Positions 12,635 to 24,798 of a stretch of 64,000 nucleotides of DNA are shown here, piece after piece; the stretch's first letter is position 1; every line of letters starts with the position of its first letter. Source of the DNA: Dacryopinax spathularia (taxonomy: Eukaryota > Basidiomycota > Dacrymycetes > Dacrymycetales > Dacrymycetaceae); contig JBBPFI010000008.1 of the NCBI GenBank assembly GCA_037974965.1, positions 496,001 through 560,000 of the forward strand. Reading direction: 5' to 3'. Under the pieces are notes generated by a model, which made no database searches, was not told the DNA's origin, and worked only from the letters and a program-made list of their open reading frames with translations. The translations under genes and the position numbers were made by a program.

Positions 12635-15600
12635 CTATTCTCCTGGCAGCCAGTCGGGTGGCATGCTCTCCCTCTTCACCTCCGCCATCTTGAGCAACCG
12701 CATTTCTGCGTCTTCCTCCCCGCTTTCGTCGTCTGCTGGCAATTCTGGCGTTCCCAACTCCCTCTTCACCTCCGCCATCTTGAGCAACCGCATCTCTGCG
12801 TCTTCCTCCCCGCTTTCGTCGTCTGCTGGCAATTCTGGCGTTCCCAACTCCCTCTTCACCTCCGCCATCTTGAGCAACCGCATCTCTGCGTCTTCCTCCC
12901 CGCTTTCGTCGTCTGCTGGCAATTCTGGCGTTCCCAACTCCCTCTTCACCTCCGCCATCTTGAGCAACCGCATCTCTGCGTCTTCCTTCGCGCTTTCGTC
13001 GTCCGGTGGCAATTCTGGCGTTCCCAACTCCCTCTTCACCTCCCTCCTCTTGACCGACCACCTTTCTGTGCCTTCCTCCCCGCTTTCATGGTCTGCTGGC
13101 ACTTCTGGCGTTCCTGACCCCCTCTTCACCTCCTCCGTCTTGGCGACGTCCCCCCAAAGGCTAAGATCGAGAATGATGGCAAACACATCCGAAAGAAGTT
13201 CGGTTGTCCCGAACAGATAAAAGGCCTGCTCACCCTCCTTGCCAGCACCCCACAGGATGCTTGTCACATCCGCAGCAGCCTTTCGTGCCACTCCGTGAAG
13301 GCCCAGGAAGGCTGGTGAGGGGTCGGTGCCTCGCCGGCGCTTGAATTCTCCGTCGAAGAGAGACCGTGGCCAGAGCCTCGCTTGGTTAAGACACATATAG
13401 AGGAGCGACCAGAGGTTCTCACGGTCACACCAGATGAGCGATACTGAGCTTGATCAGCAAAAGGGTGCGGGGAGGAATCAGGGCACAAACAGGGTCCTTC
13501 CGCAAAGGCCGCTGGACGGGTGTCCCATCCCGTCCATTCCAGGGACTGCATTTCTGGATGGACTTTGATTGCCTGCCAAAGTCGTACCATCAGGGAGAAC
13601 AGGAGGATGGGCAAATCGGGCGCCGGCCTCCAAAAGACTGGACCTTTTCCTCGAAGTTCGATTAGCCGGCATTTGAGTGTCGCCTTCATCTGTACCATGG
13701 AGTAAAACCAAACTTCACAAAGGGTAGTATGCTCCAAGGCAAAATACGCGATAATCTGCGGGCGAAGGAAACTGCAGCAACATAAGCGGGCGGAGATGGG
13801 CAAGGAATGCTATGAGCCACTCACAGAACATCTCCCACTTCCAAAATGACTCCCATCCCTTGCTCCACCTCAGGTGTTTCGTCCATGCCGCTGTATAGTC
13901 TATTCAAGAAGCCGCCAGAATCTCCATGGGTGGCCATAAGAATCTTCCCGTGCAGGACGTAGTAAGCGGAGCAAGCTCCCCCGCCTGGGAGCTCAGGGTG
14001 CAACTCCATGCCTTTAGTCAAAAACAAGTCCCCTCCCAAGGCGGAACGGGGGAGTCCGCCCACAGGCCAGAACAGGTTGGCTTCAATGGTGTGCATCGAA
14101 GCCCAAGCCTCGTGGCTGTGTGCAAACCATCTGTTGCCTACATGAAGCTACCTGAACCGGGAGGGCAAACTGATTTTCACTCACCTGAGTCTTGGGATGG
14201 GCTCAGAATATGGCCAGTCTATAGGCTGTCGCAAAGGCACACGGTGGTCACTCCAGAGACCCATCGACATGAGGGGATGGTCCGCTCCCATTCGTTCGTG
14301 GAGCTGATGGAACTCCTTCACGGACATGTAGAGTTCGTAGTGGCCCGCGCGCCAGGGGTCAAAGGCGTTCCCTGACGGCAAGCCCGAAGAGACTGTGAAA
14401 CAGGTCAGCCTTGAAGGAGCTTCTATGAAGAGGATGACGAACAATGAACAGGAGCGCAAACGCTGTCATAGTCAACTAGGGGATCGCCCTGAGACCAGAC
14501 AGGAACAAACCCAGTCGGCATGAGCTTCTTTGGAGCTTTCACAACAACGACCCCATATCGCTCAAAGTCGTCCAGTACCATTCCAATCATACTTCCGTCT
14601 AACTTGTCCGCCTTTAGGTACCTGACAGTATTCGGAATTTGCCATTCTTCCTGCGGGTTGTACTCGTTAACTTCAAAGCTCCACGATAGTCTGAGGAGGT
14701 CTTGCTCCACCTACAATTCATGTTAGAGCCTTGTTATAGTTAATCTAGAGGGAAACTGCCGCACATAGATGCCGTCTTGGGGCGGTCGCCGCTCCACCGG
14801 ACATGCAAATGTCTTCTTCCCATTGCTGCCAGCAATAACAAAATGTACCTCCCCAGTGCCCTACACAGAGATCAGCAAAGGCTAGGAGCTCAGCCGCACG
14901 TGCTGCACCCTGTTCCGTCCCTCGTCTCCTTCTCGCGCCAGCGCCAGAAAGGCCTGGGCCAACGCCTCGATGTCAAGCTTCTTAGGAGGCCACAGGTGAC
15001 TGGTGCCAATCTCGGGAGCATCCACCTGGCATTGGAGCAAAGATTATATCTCAGGCGCTGTACAGTAGCTTTGCTCAGGGAAGAAGTGCTCACCCAGCCA
15101 CCCCACAGGGGAGCCAGCAGCTCTAATGCAGTTGCTCGCGGATGATCATCGTCTCCTGCTAAGACATACTTCACCCAGGCAGCATACTCTGGCTGGGCCA
15201 ACCAGGACGGCGCATTCATCACCAGGCGGCCGGGCGGAGTTGGCAATGCGGCACCGCGCACCCCAACAACGTGGTTTCCTTGCTTGCTACCGCTCTCTTG
15301 TGTTTTGCCTTTCGGAATGTCTTGAGCGGGCTTCTCTTGTGTTTTGCCTTTCGGAGTGTCTTGAGCGGGCTTCCTGCTTGGGCGGTGCCGCTTGCCATGG
15401 GAGCGTCGTTTTTTCCGTTGAGCCCTCTCTTCACCATCAGTTGACGTGCCCATGTCTTCTTCGGCCGCTTCCATGCTTTCATCCTCCATCGCTACGACAG
15501 GCATCTGCTGCAAGGATTCCTGAAAAGGTTGTGCTCGATGGACAGGCTGGTCCTTTGCCTCTGCTTGGGCTGATCCAGGTGGAGAGGTAGGGGGCAACTT

Positions 15601-17811
15601 CTCGAGGTCAGATTCCCGTTCGAACGTCTTCGTTGTGGTCTGTACCGTTTCTTTGTCTGCCCTTTCAGCGCCTGGCCGGATATCATCTGGGCAAGCCGCT
15701 TCGTCCGCTCTCCTCATGAAATCAGCTGATTGTTGAGCAGGCGTGGCCAGCAGCTCTCCGCGTGGCGAGAGACTTCCTCCATCAAAGTCGTAGTAAGTTG
15801 CCATGTACTCGTGAACGGCAGCTTCGTCCTGGCCGCTGTCGAAGGCCGCTTTGGCACGACGCTCAAGGGCCGCGTCGCTACCCACGTGCATGCTTCCAGG
15901 AGGCAGTTTTGTCAAAGCGCCTGCTGTTGGCGTTGGTTGAGCACGGGCTGCGTCCAAGTAAGATGCAGCTGTCCCTGATCGTGGTGGACTTGGTCTGTCT
16001 GCGGACTCTGGGCTGGCGACTAGGTCCCTGTTTAGCTGCAGCGAAGACTTCGGTGATGGTAAGATATCGGCAACGGGCGGGAGACATTCAGTTTCGCTGG
16101 ATGGGACCGTGGGAGTGTCTGGCGGACGATCATTCAAGCTAGGGTCCACAGCAGTCTGAGCAGGGCTGCCTTCATCAGGTGGCAAGTTCACCGTGGAAGA
16201 AATCGGTGCTTCCGAGTCGTCAACTGTCTCACCCTGTCCGGGCTCGGGAGCGAGAGCTGCAGTGCTCGGCTGGGCGATGCTACGTTCTCCTTTCCATTCC
16301 ACAAGCGTGGGCAGATCGCCGCCAGAGAGCGTCCGTTGCCTTGGGGAGGGGGTACGAGGGGGAGAAGAGATTGCTGAGTCTCTTCGAGCGCGCTTCACTG
16401 GTCCGGGCCCATCTGAACCCAATGCCGCAATATCTTCAGAGCCGCGGGAACGCTTTCGCTGGCCAGCTGTGCTGTGATATGCATTCGCACTAAGGGCACG
16501 GGCTTGAGTGGGACTCAGAATCTCCTCGATTGTGGCGTGAGGCGTCCATGCAATTGCGCGGCGTTGGCTTTTGACAATCGTTAGGTCATCCTCCGGGCGA
16601 AAGAAGTGGTTTTCGAGGGCGTAGACCTTCCCCAGCGCTTCGGTAGCCCAATGGCGGAGTACTTCCGTGTCGAACACGCCTTTCTTCGCCGCAAGGCCAC
16701 CAATCAAATCGCGCCATACTAGATTCACCACCCGGTTTGCTCCTGCGGTCTCGGAATCGGCCAGGGAGAACGGGAGAAGATGCCCTTGCTCTGCGTAGAT
16801 CTGGGACACATGTTAGGGCTGGTGCGGCTCCGCGCAGAGGAAGTGTTCACCTGGACAGCACCATGCAGGGGAAGGTTATCACGATACAAAGGGTGGCCGC
16901 AGAGGAGTGCCACGGGGGTGTAGCAGGCTGCAAGATACACGCCGCGGAAGACATCCGCTCGTTGAGGTTTCTTTGCCCTTCCCCAATTCAAACGATTCCA
17001 GCCGTCCGGCACTTTTGGGGCTCCATGGTTATCATACTGCAGTTCCTGGGAGGAGATCAGGGATGGCGCGTGACGAGATGATTGAAGCACTCACCTCTTG
17101 CAGAAGAGCCACAAGCATGGTAAGATTGGAAAGTGCATGCATTGTGGTGCTCGCCCTCACCATGTTTGCGGTGAGCAGCGCCGTTCCCATACTGGGGCCT
17201 TCCTCATTTGTTGAGCGAAAGATGCCGGTGTTGTCGGTCAGATTGGTAACCTCCTTGAGAAAGTCTTTGACAGTGCCCAGAAAGTTGTTGTTCAATTCCG
17301 CGTAGACGGCGAGGCGGTCTCTGTTGGGATGAGGGCCTACAGGATGCTTCAGAACGGAGAGGGAGTTGTTCAGACGTCGCGGGTATCTCTCCATTGGGGG
17401 GATGGTTTCCTCTAGCGGGGTCTCCGCAACGGCATGAAGATACTTGCATGCCAGAACATACAGGGCTTGCCTAAATCGTATGGCGTGAACAACAGCGTCC
17501 GCTTTCGCTTCCGGAAAGCCTTCCTGCGCGAGCTTGAAGGCGGCCCGTCTCCAGTCATCCCTTCTGTCCACTTCGTCAAAGAAGGCTTCAGCATCTTGCT
17601 TTACTCGCCATAAAGCCTCGCCCAACGGTCCAGCTGCTGGAGCAGTTCGTGCGTCAGGTGGTAGGGGTAAGGAATCAAGGAAGAACTTCTTGGAGTTAAA
17701 GCTCGCCACCGAGTCTGCTATCTTGCTGATTAGCGGTTGAGCCCCCGGGCTGCGAAGGAGGTTATATGCGCCCGATTCGCTGCCAGAGGGACTTGAAGGG
17801 CGAGAATCCAT
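12635..17811 (-). CDS. A3: long JmjC-like protein, probably inactive (paralog of A1 and A2)
   Basis: Minus-strand, multi-exon gene with start MDSRPSSPSGSESGAY at 17811, 185 bp from palindrome P3. The N-terminal block shows KKFFLDSLPLPPDARTAP, HAIRFRQALYVLACKYLHA, YPRRLNNSLSVLKHP, then NWGRAKKPQRADVFRG and ANRVVNLVWRDLIGGLAAK. A long disordered linker follows. An intron at 14861-14908 joins EGRNR in frame to GTGEVHFVIAGSNGKK, the start of the JmjC-like half. ELHPELPGGGAC keeps a possible HxE iron site, but the distal His aligns with Ile (RPQIIAYFALEH), so activity is doubtful. The C-terminus is a run of 30-residue acidic repeats (VKRELGTPELPADDESGEE). Function unknown; a nuclear chromatin role is inferred only from the JmjC fold. 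Confidence 0.72.
12661..13150. repeat. 90-bp in-frame tandem repeat in the A3 tail
   Basis: Head-to-tail 90-bp units begin at about 12661, 12751, 12841, 12931 and 13021, with a more divergent one at about 13111. Central units are nearly identical. Each encodes 30 residues containing LLKMAEVKRELGTPELP followed by DDESGEEDAE. The period is a multiple of three, so the reading frame of A3 stays open. Confidence 0.92.
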
Positions 17812-17995
17812 GCGTAGACTGCAGTAGAATCCAGTATTCGTCCGAAGTAGTTGAACCGTAATAGTGGGGGCAATGATGGCACCAAATGTGGCACGAAAGG
17901 GTCAAAGAACCCAATCGCGGAGGCATGCGGATGCATAATTTAGGTCCGCTCCGGCACGGAAGCAATATATTCACAGCCCCAAGAACCACATGACC

Positions 17996-18043
17996 CTTTT
18001 TGCTTCCGGACCACCCGCGCGCGGGTGGTCCGGAAGCAAAAAG
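17996..18043. repeat. Palindrome P3 (48 bp, no spacer)
   Basis: A continuous perfect palindrome centred between 18019 and 18020, with GCGCGC at the centre and TTGCTTCCGGACCACCC in each arm. It lies in the 427-bp space between the divergent starts of A3 (17811) and F-box gene F1 (18239), so here it could act as the centre of a bidirectional promoter. Confidence 0.95.
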
Positions 18044-18238
18044 AAATGGTTCCGCGGCTGCCGGTTCTTGGCTCTGCGCAGTGGCGCCAGTACCTTTCCG
18101 CTTCACCACCATCTTCCCTGCAGCCGCCTCCACCACAACTGCCAACTGTAAGTCTGACCCGTCCGCCTTTTCCCCCCTGAATTCCCTTACAGTCTCTAGG
18201 CTTAAACCGCGAACAGCCGTGACCAGCAACAGTTCAAG

Positions 18239-19909
18239 ATGCTGAGCGCGCAGAAAGGCAAGCCTGATGAAGGCAAGAGCGCTGAGGTGGCTGCCCCTAC
18301 ACCCATTTGCAACAGAGTCGTCAATATTGAAGAACTTGTCGACATGATTCTCGAAGCTGTGCTGGCCTCTGGCGGTTCCATTGCCGCCTTCTCCATCCTG
18401 AACCGCACGTTTTATCACTGTGTCACTCGGAAAGTGTGGCACACGGTCACATTCAAAAGGGCCGCCAAGCTGTTGAAGCAAGACTGGTCTTCACTTCCGG
18501 AAGGAGTAAGCGCAGCTCCCGTGCCCTCTTAGCTGAATAGGGAGGTGACGGAGAGACAGGCACCAGAACAGCTTCTTCGCGTTGGGACTCGCATTCGTGT
18601 GCTTCATCTGCACTTCGGCTATCCAACCACGTCCTGGCCGGGAGGGGAAACGAGGGTTTACGATGACCTCATGCACTGCCTGGGCGGTGCTCATCCATTT
18701 CCCCGCCTCCAGGAGTTGTATGGGTCTTCCCGCTGCATTCCGCACCTGAAGTGCTTCACCAAGGTTGTCTTGCCCACTCTTCGGTCCCTCCACCTTCAAC
18801 TCATCTATCCATGGAACTTCGAGGACGGCCACATTCTCGCCCTCGCAGACATCATCGAAATATGCCGTGATCAATTGGAAGCCTTCAATGTCGAAATCTC
18901 GTGCAGCCATGCGTCGCTTCCGAACCCCTCAATGTACCCACAAGACACATATCCTTGGGGAGTCGACGGGTCTGGCGCGCGCCGTAAATTCTGGAAACTG
19001 CTACAATCAGCGCCAAGGTTGAGCAAGCTAGGATTTCAAGCCGATGCCACGGGCGCAATGCACTTTTTCGATCGTTATACCCACATGAAGTACTCTGCAG
19101 CGCAAGACATGCTTGTAAGAGGCCCAAGATATCTGGTCACCGGGTTTTTCGAAGCTTGCGGCCAGAGCATCGTCAGCTTCCTTGGAGAGACCTGTGATGG
19201 CAAAGAACGCGCCCAACGTAGCTTGTTCGGTCCCTCCGAGCTCATGGAGCGCCGCCGGTCCTTCACAACCGGCTATCCAGCACTGGAGCGGCTTTACATC
19301 GAGTTTTCGTCCGTGACACACATGACGGCACAAGACATGGTCTACCTCAACAACAGTGTCAACCTGAAGGTTGTCACCATCGAGACTGATAGTGTATTCG
19401 CCGCACAGCTGGATGACAGCATCCTACTTGAAGCCACTTCAAATCTCACTTGGCTGGAAGAATTCAAGATCGTCCTGCCTCATGAAGACCTACCATCCAC
19501 GTTCGAAAACGGCGTGTCTTTAGAAGGACTTGTTAGTGCCTTCAGCCGCAAGCCCCGAATCACGACGATATCCCTCCCAGCTGTGAGAGGTCCCAACCTT
19601 ACACCTGGCAGCCTGTCATCTGCCGAGCAACTATGGGAGCAGGTGAAAACGACAATCACAAATCCCATTCATCCTACGCCGCTTCGCCTCACCATTGGAA
19701 TCGGTGTAGCCTCCGGCACTCCCTTGGAAGCAGACGTGGGGGGAGTAGCCCTGTTTGCTGCCACTTGTCTTATAGAGGCTTTTCCCCATGCTGGGATTCA
19801 CGTTCGCGTTAAGACGGCACCGTCTCGCAGCTGGTGGAAGCACCTCAACAAAGCGCTCAGACGGCTCTACGGGCTTGCTGGTTCGACTTTTCCCTCCTTG
19901 CCCAATTAG
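18239..19909 (+). CDS. F1: F-box/LRR-like protein
   Basis: Two exons, 18239-18505 and about 18560-19909, giving near 540 residues. The N-terminal exon carries an F-box-like segment: VVNIEELVDMILEAVLAS, then AAFSILNRTFYHCVTRKVW. The second exon is a series of leucine-rich stretches such as TRIRVLHLHF, LPTLRSLHLQLIYPW and RLYIEFSSV, as in basidiomycete F-box proteins whose repeats bind substrates for SCF ubiquitin ligases. It is the first of three tandem paralogs; the C-terminal motif VSLEGLVSAFSRKPRITTISLP recurs in F3. The acceptor was chosen because it gives a 54-bp intron in frame; a nearer one would make a 27-bp intron. Its substrate is unknown. Confidence 0.75.
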
Positions 19910-20226
19910 CTCACATTGTCATCGTTTCCATGTCCATGTCATTATGCCATGAATACATAGAGGTATTCAAGGACTCAGAAACTCTTCATGTCAGCTGAAG
20001 ACTGGGTAGTGCACAGCTCTACTTTCAGATGTCGTCTGCGAAAGCATGGCAGTGTTCAGCATAAACATTTTAGCCAGCCTAATCCCATTCTATGTTCAAC
20101 GGACATCCTTAAAGTTAACAAACGCGGACGTTCTGCCGCCTTAAAGAGCCCCGGGATCTGGACGTCATAAATGGCTGCACCCTCTCCCGCGGAAGCAATT
20201 TTCCGACCTTCCTCAACAACCACCAC

Positions 20227-21876
20227 ATGTCCTCCGCAACAGGCATTTTCTCTGCGACAAGAAGAGTTTTCGAGATACGGGAGCTAGTAGACATGATTGC
20301 AGAAGAAGTCCAAGCCGGTTGTAAGAAGGATGACAAGGACCTAGGGCAGTTTGTACTAGTGTCTTGGGCGACAGCAAGCGCAGGGCATCGGCTGCGCTGG
20401 GAGGAACCAACTGAACGCCAGTTCAAAGAACTGCTGATGAGTCTTGGGCCTGTTTCTCCTTCGGTGAGTGCACTCCACGCCTCAGATTCTACCCATGCTA
20501 AGATGATCTAGACGAGCTTCTGTTTTGGCCGGTATTCATCCTGTATGCGCACACTGTCGATCTCACTAGCGGAGCCAAGCCTATCCCGGCTTCTACTCAA
20601 GGTTCTCTCAACTCCTATGTCAAGCGGAGACTTCGGCTTTCCCAGACTCCTTCATCTGCGTGTTCAAGTCCATCATCCTCGAGATCTAGAATGCTTCACC
20701 TATATGCTACATCCAGCTCTCCGCACACTGTCGGTGACAGCTCTCGTCCCGCGGAGGCTGCACAGGTCGGAGTCTCTCATAACCGCCTTCGCACTCTTTT
20801 TCCCTGCAGTACAGCTCAAGTCTCCAAACTTGGAGCGGCTCAGTTTGTTCTTGTATGACGACTGCGGCTCTGGGCCTGTGTTGGGCAAGCAAATCGCTAC
20901 CATGCTGTCTGAATTGCAACATCTCAAGAGCTACCACACCGATGACCTTCAATGTCCCGAGGTTCTACTCGCGCTGTCCTGTCTCCCAAACATCTCCGAG
21001 CTTGCCATAGAGGCCGATGGACGAGAACCCCTCGCAATCGCAAATATGGCCCCCACCACGCCTTTTCCGCCAACGTTCTCCTCGCTGCGTGACCTTCATA
21101 TCACTTCAACGATATCCACGATCATGATCCTTCTATCGGCTTCTCCGCCGACGTTGACGGAGCTCTTCTTGAGCGTTACTGGTGGCAACTGGCCAAGTCC
21201 TTCGGCCGCCGATGAGCTCTGGCGCACGATATCTACCAACTTCCATCAACTGCAGGCCTTGTGGCTTCGTAGCGGCTATGATCTCACCATGCCGCCCACC
21301 AGCCTTGACTTCCTCGATGCATGCCCGAATCTCTCAGCGATTTCTATTGATGTGTGGACACCAATGGCCGAGCTGCTGAACGATGGGATACTTGGCCGCT
21401 TTGCTGCGGCCCACCCGGGTTTAACCATGGCCAACCTGTGCTTCCACCCGGCCGATAGCCCAGTGGAGCATGGATCGTCATCCCACAGAGATGATGTGAC
21501 CCTACAAGGCGTCGTCAACGCATTTCGCCATCATGCGAGCATCAAGCGCATCACCCTCGTTTCCATTGAAGGTCGTATCACGGATGCCATGCTCAAGGAG
21601 TTAGATGAAGTCCAATCAGAAGCTACTGCAATGGAACCTCTCTATCGACGCCCCCTGTATCTGAGGGCAGAACAACTTTGGACAGCACACGACCGCCCTT
21701 TGCTGCAAACTGATGCGCGGGTGCGCTACGGCACCCAGCTTGCCCAGTACATACTGAGGGCCTTCCCAAACCATGAAATCTCACTGGGGTACACGGTGAG
21801 GGAGGATTTTATTTGGCGCATAGCTCGCCGCCATCTGGCTGGAGCTGAAGGCCCTTGGTGGGCGGATATACTCTAG
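20227..21876 (+). CDS. F2: F-box/LRR-like protein, reduced F-box
   Basis: Exons 20227-20463 and 20512-21876 are separated by a 48-bp GT-AG intron and join in phase (about 533 residues). VFEIRELVDMIAEEVQAG matches the start of the F-box in F1 and F3, but the following helix is less conserved, so binding to Skp1 may be weak. The second exon contains leucine-rich stretches: FPRLLHLRVQVHH, PALRTLSVTALV, FSSLRDLHITSTIS and LTELFLSVTGG. VTLQGVVNAFRHHASIKRITL corresponds to the C-terminal family motif. It has diverged more from F1 and F3 than those two have from each other. Role inferred as a ubiquitin-ligase substrate receptor. Confidence 0.7.
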
Positions 21877-22436
21877 ATTTATGGGGAAGAAACAAGCTGA
21901 ACTGTGTGTATCTAAAGTATTTCAATGCAATCACAAGGGCCAATCTTCACCCTGAAGGGGCCTGGGGGCCCCTCTGAAATAGGTGGTCTGGTTTAGGAGA
22001 ATAACATGCGGACTATCGCGATTTGTACGTCCCTGCCATGAGGAAAGCAAAGCGGAATCCCGCCTCTAGACCCTCAACTGCTCCTTTCCTCACCTTGCAA
22101 TGCATCCACAGCGGCTCCCATGAATTGCCACAAACTCCCTTCCGCCCAGCTGGCCTTGAAACGCACCCTTTTGGATGGGAAGGAGCAACATAGATAGTTG
22201 GCAGGAGGTCCGGAAGCATAAACACGTGGCTATCAAAAGTTTCCCGCGATCACGGGATATGGCCTTTCAACCCTGGCGGAGGCCGGAAGCAACATATATT
22301 CCCGCGGGCCTTACTTCTTCTTGCTTCCTCTAGTAGCGTCTTTGCTTTCTTAAGCCACCTTCCTCCCACCACATAGCCGCTCTCCCGGCCATTGTTCTGG
22401 TCACACCCAGTCTTCCCTTCTTCCTGTCAAGCAGGA
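21877..22436. other. F2-F3 intergenic region with two palindrome half-sites
   Basis: No gene seen. Two degenerate half-copies of the palindrome arm lie upstream of F3: GGTCCGGAAGCATAAAC near 22208 and GGCCGGAAGCAACATATATTC near 22272. The second is followed at once by a TATA-like stretch, as is a similar site near 17955, suggesting promoter elements. Confidence 0.5.
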
Positions 22437-24175
22437 ATGGAGGAAGCACATCAGAAGTCCGGGCTGGTCCACCTCCCAAAGACGAACAAAGGCACTATTG
22501 CAACAGAACCAAGGGGCCAGGTTCCTGTAGCTTCACCAGTTCCGGGCTACCTTTCACCAGGCTGCCGCGTTTTCAACATCCGAGAGCTTGTAGATGAGAT
22601 CCTTGAACACGTATTGGCAAGAAAAGGTCGGATTGGCAGGCTTTCAACCGTGAGCCGCATAACGCAAGAGGCTGTCACAAAGAAAGTGTGGCAGTGGGCT
22701 GGAGTTCACAAAGTTGCATACCTCATGCAAATGTACCGCTCGCCTCAACCCATATGGGTAAGCACAACCTTCGTCGTGCTTGAGTGGGTTCCACTAACTT
22801 GACCGCAAAGCACAATTTTGCGCTTCAACTAGCGAGGAACATCCGCTTTATCGAACTGCCCCTGGACATGGCTATCCCATCTTCCCATGCCAGCGCGACA
22901 TCTCCCAAGATGGTTTGCGAGATCCTGATGGAGCGCCTTGCCGAAGGGAAGCATTCTTTCCCGCAACTGCAAGAAATCGAGACAGACCTGACGTTGCCGG
23001 CACATTTCACCTGCCTGGCAGGCATTGCATCGCCCACCCTCCGCTCTTTGGATCTTCGCGCTCGATTTCAACCGGAAGACGTGCCCGCCGTGCTTTCCAG
23101 CTGGGAAGTCCTGTCTAGCAAGTGTTCGTACCTCGAAGACTTCGCGCTGGATGTGAAATGCAAGCAATCGAGGCGCTCCAGAAGGTCGACACAATCCGGG
23201 GAGGTGCAGGGGTTCAATATTGGAAACAGAGCACCTCTCAAGCTGTGGGACATTCTAAATCGGTTTACAAGGCTGAAAGTGCTCAGCATTCGGATCAACG
23301 ACACTGCTGAACGCCTCTTGGTGGACTTTCGCACCGTGGCGAACTTTCCTTCCTTGGAATACGTGGAGCTGGAAGGTTCGCAAAGCCTTGTTGCATTCGT
23401 GTTCCAATCGTGCGGGGTGAACGTCGTGCATTTCGAGGGGGACGCCTCTGGCACTCCCGTGTCTCATGAGATTCTTGCCTTCCGCATGGGTCAGCCTTTC
23501 ACCATCGGCTTCCCTTCACTCGAATTCCTCAAGATCGCATTTTCTACACCAATGGGCTTCCGGCCCCCAGACATTGTCCATCTGAACAAATGTGTCAACC
23601 TCAAGCACATTTTCATCGAAGTGGATGAAGACTTTGTACGCCAGCTCGATGATCACATCTTGCGAGAAGCCACTTCCGGCCTCAACCTGATCGAGGAGCT
23701 GGAAATGCACCTACCTGGTGAAAAGCGGAGTGCCACCCCGCAAGGCCGGATCTCTCTGGAAGGCGTTGTCGCTGCTTTCCGTGACAAGCCCAGACTCACA
23801 AAGCTTGGCCTCCCTTCGATTCAGGCACCACTACCGCTACACGCGATCAGCTCACTGCCCCCTTTGAGCGTGGCTTGGGGAGAGGGCGCAAGAGCGGCAG
23901 CAAGCAGACAGCAAAGCGACTCGGAGGGAATTCTTTTACGTGCAGACAATGCTTGGGACTCGGTTTCCCTCGACCCTTTGGAGCGGAAGTTGCGCAGCAC
24001 TTATGCTGCCTTGTACGTTGCTCGGGCATTCAACTATAGAGAGGTGTACTTCATTGCAGAGCTTGGTGGCACCAGGTACTGGGATGATTTCAAAGACGCG
24101 TTATGGGCACTTTTCCACCGTGAGTCCTTGCGAGCCTTCACTGCGAGCCTGAGTGTTCTCGGAGTTCCGCCATAG
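22437..24175 (+). CDS. F3: F-box/LRR-like protein
   Basis: Exons 22437-22757 and 22811-24175 join in frame across a 53-bp intron (about 560 residues). I chose MEEAHQKSG as the start; an upstream Met at 22392 is possible. The F-box segment reads VFNIRELVDEILEHVLAR, then RLSTVSRITQEAVTKKVW. Leucine-rich stretches follow (IASPTLRSLDLRARF, LKVLSIRINDTAE, FPSLEFLKIAFS). DIVHLNKCVNLKHIFIEVDEDF parallels the equivalent F1 segment. It is the third member of the tandem cluster, closest to F1. A substrate-receptor role in SCF complexes is inferred from the family. Confidence 0.75.
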
Positions 24176-24612
24176 CTACTATAACTTCCATTTTCTCTTT
24201 ATTACTCAGTAGTGTGAGCCTCTACTACAAACATACACCTGGAGTTATCTTCTACAATAAAATAGGGGCGCGCGGCGCAAATTTGCCCAGAAAACGGCCA
24301 GTGACCAGAAAAGCACAACATGGTTCCCCGCTGTTCACCATTCCCGTGTGTAGCCATATTTTCTTCTTCTCACTCTATAAAATGCTCTGTGGTAAATGTG
24401 CTGGGATTGCCTTGCGGACACCGTCTTCTCTCAGGGGTGTTTCAGAATTTGACATGTTCCAACAGATTCAATCACTCCCGATATTCCGCACACATGAGAG
24501 CCCCCTTCCACACAAAGTGATGGGTCCCCTGCTTTCCCCCCCAAGGTTCCCATTCCCCATATCCAACTACTACGCAAAGGCAGCCATGAGTGTATTATCG
24601 CGGGAATGAAAA

Positions 24613-24654
24613 TTTGCTTCCGGACCACCCCCGTGCGGGTGGTCCGGAAGCAAA
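24613..24654. repeat. Palindrome P4 (18-bp arms)
   Basis: Arms 24613-24630 and 24637-24654 with spacer CCGTGC. It lies 145 bp upstream of A1 and about 440 bp beyond F3. A further half-site, CTCCGGAAGCAAAATAC, follows at about 24668, placing palindrome-derived sequence directly in the A1 promoter. Confidence 0.95.
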
Positions 24655-24798
24655 ATGGTCCCATCGGACTCCTCCGGAAGCAAAATACATCTACTTCTGA
24701 TTGTGTACTAGACCGCAGGGCGTTACTCTCACTTCACCATCTCCCACCGACTTGAGCTTCCACCTCCCCAACCTTGACTTCGTTGTCTTCCTTCAAAG

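Noticed and set aside
12661-13150. Regular repeats suggestive of a CRISPR array
   Set aside because: The 90-bp units are contiguous, in frame with A3 and encode an acidic peptide repeat; there are no spacers, and the genome is eukaryotic.
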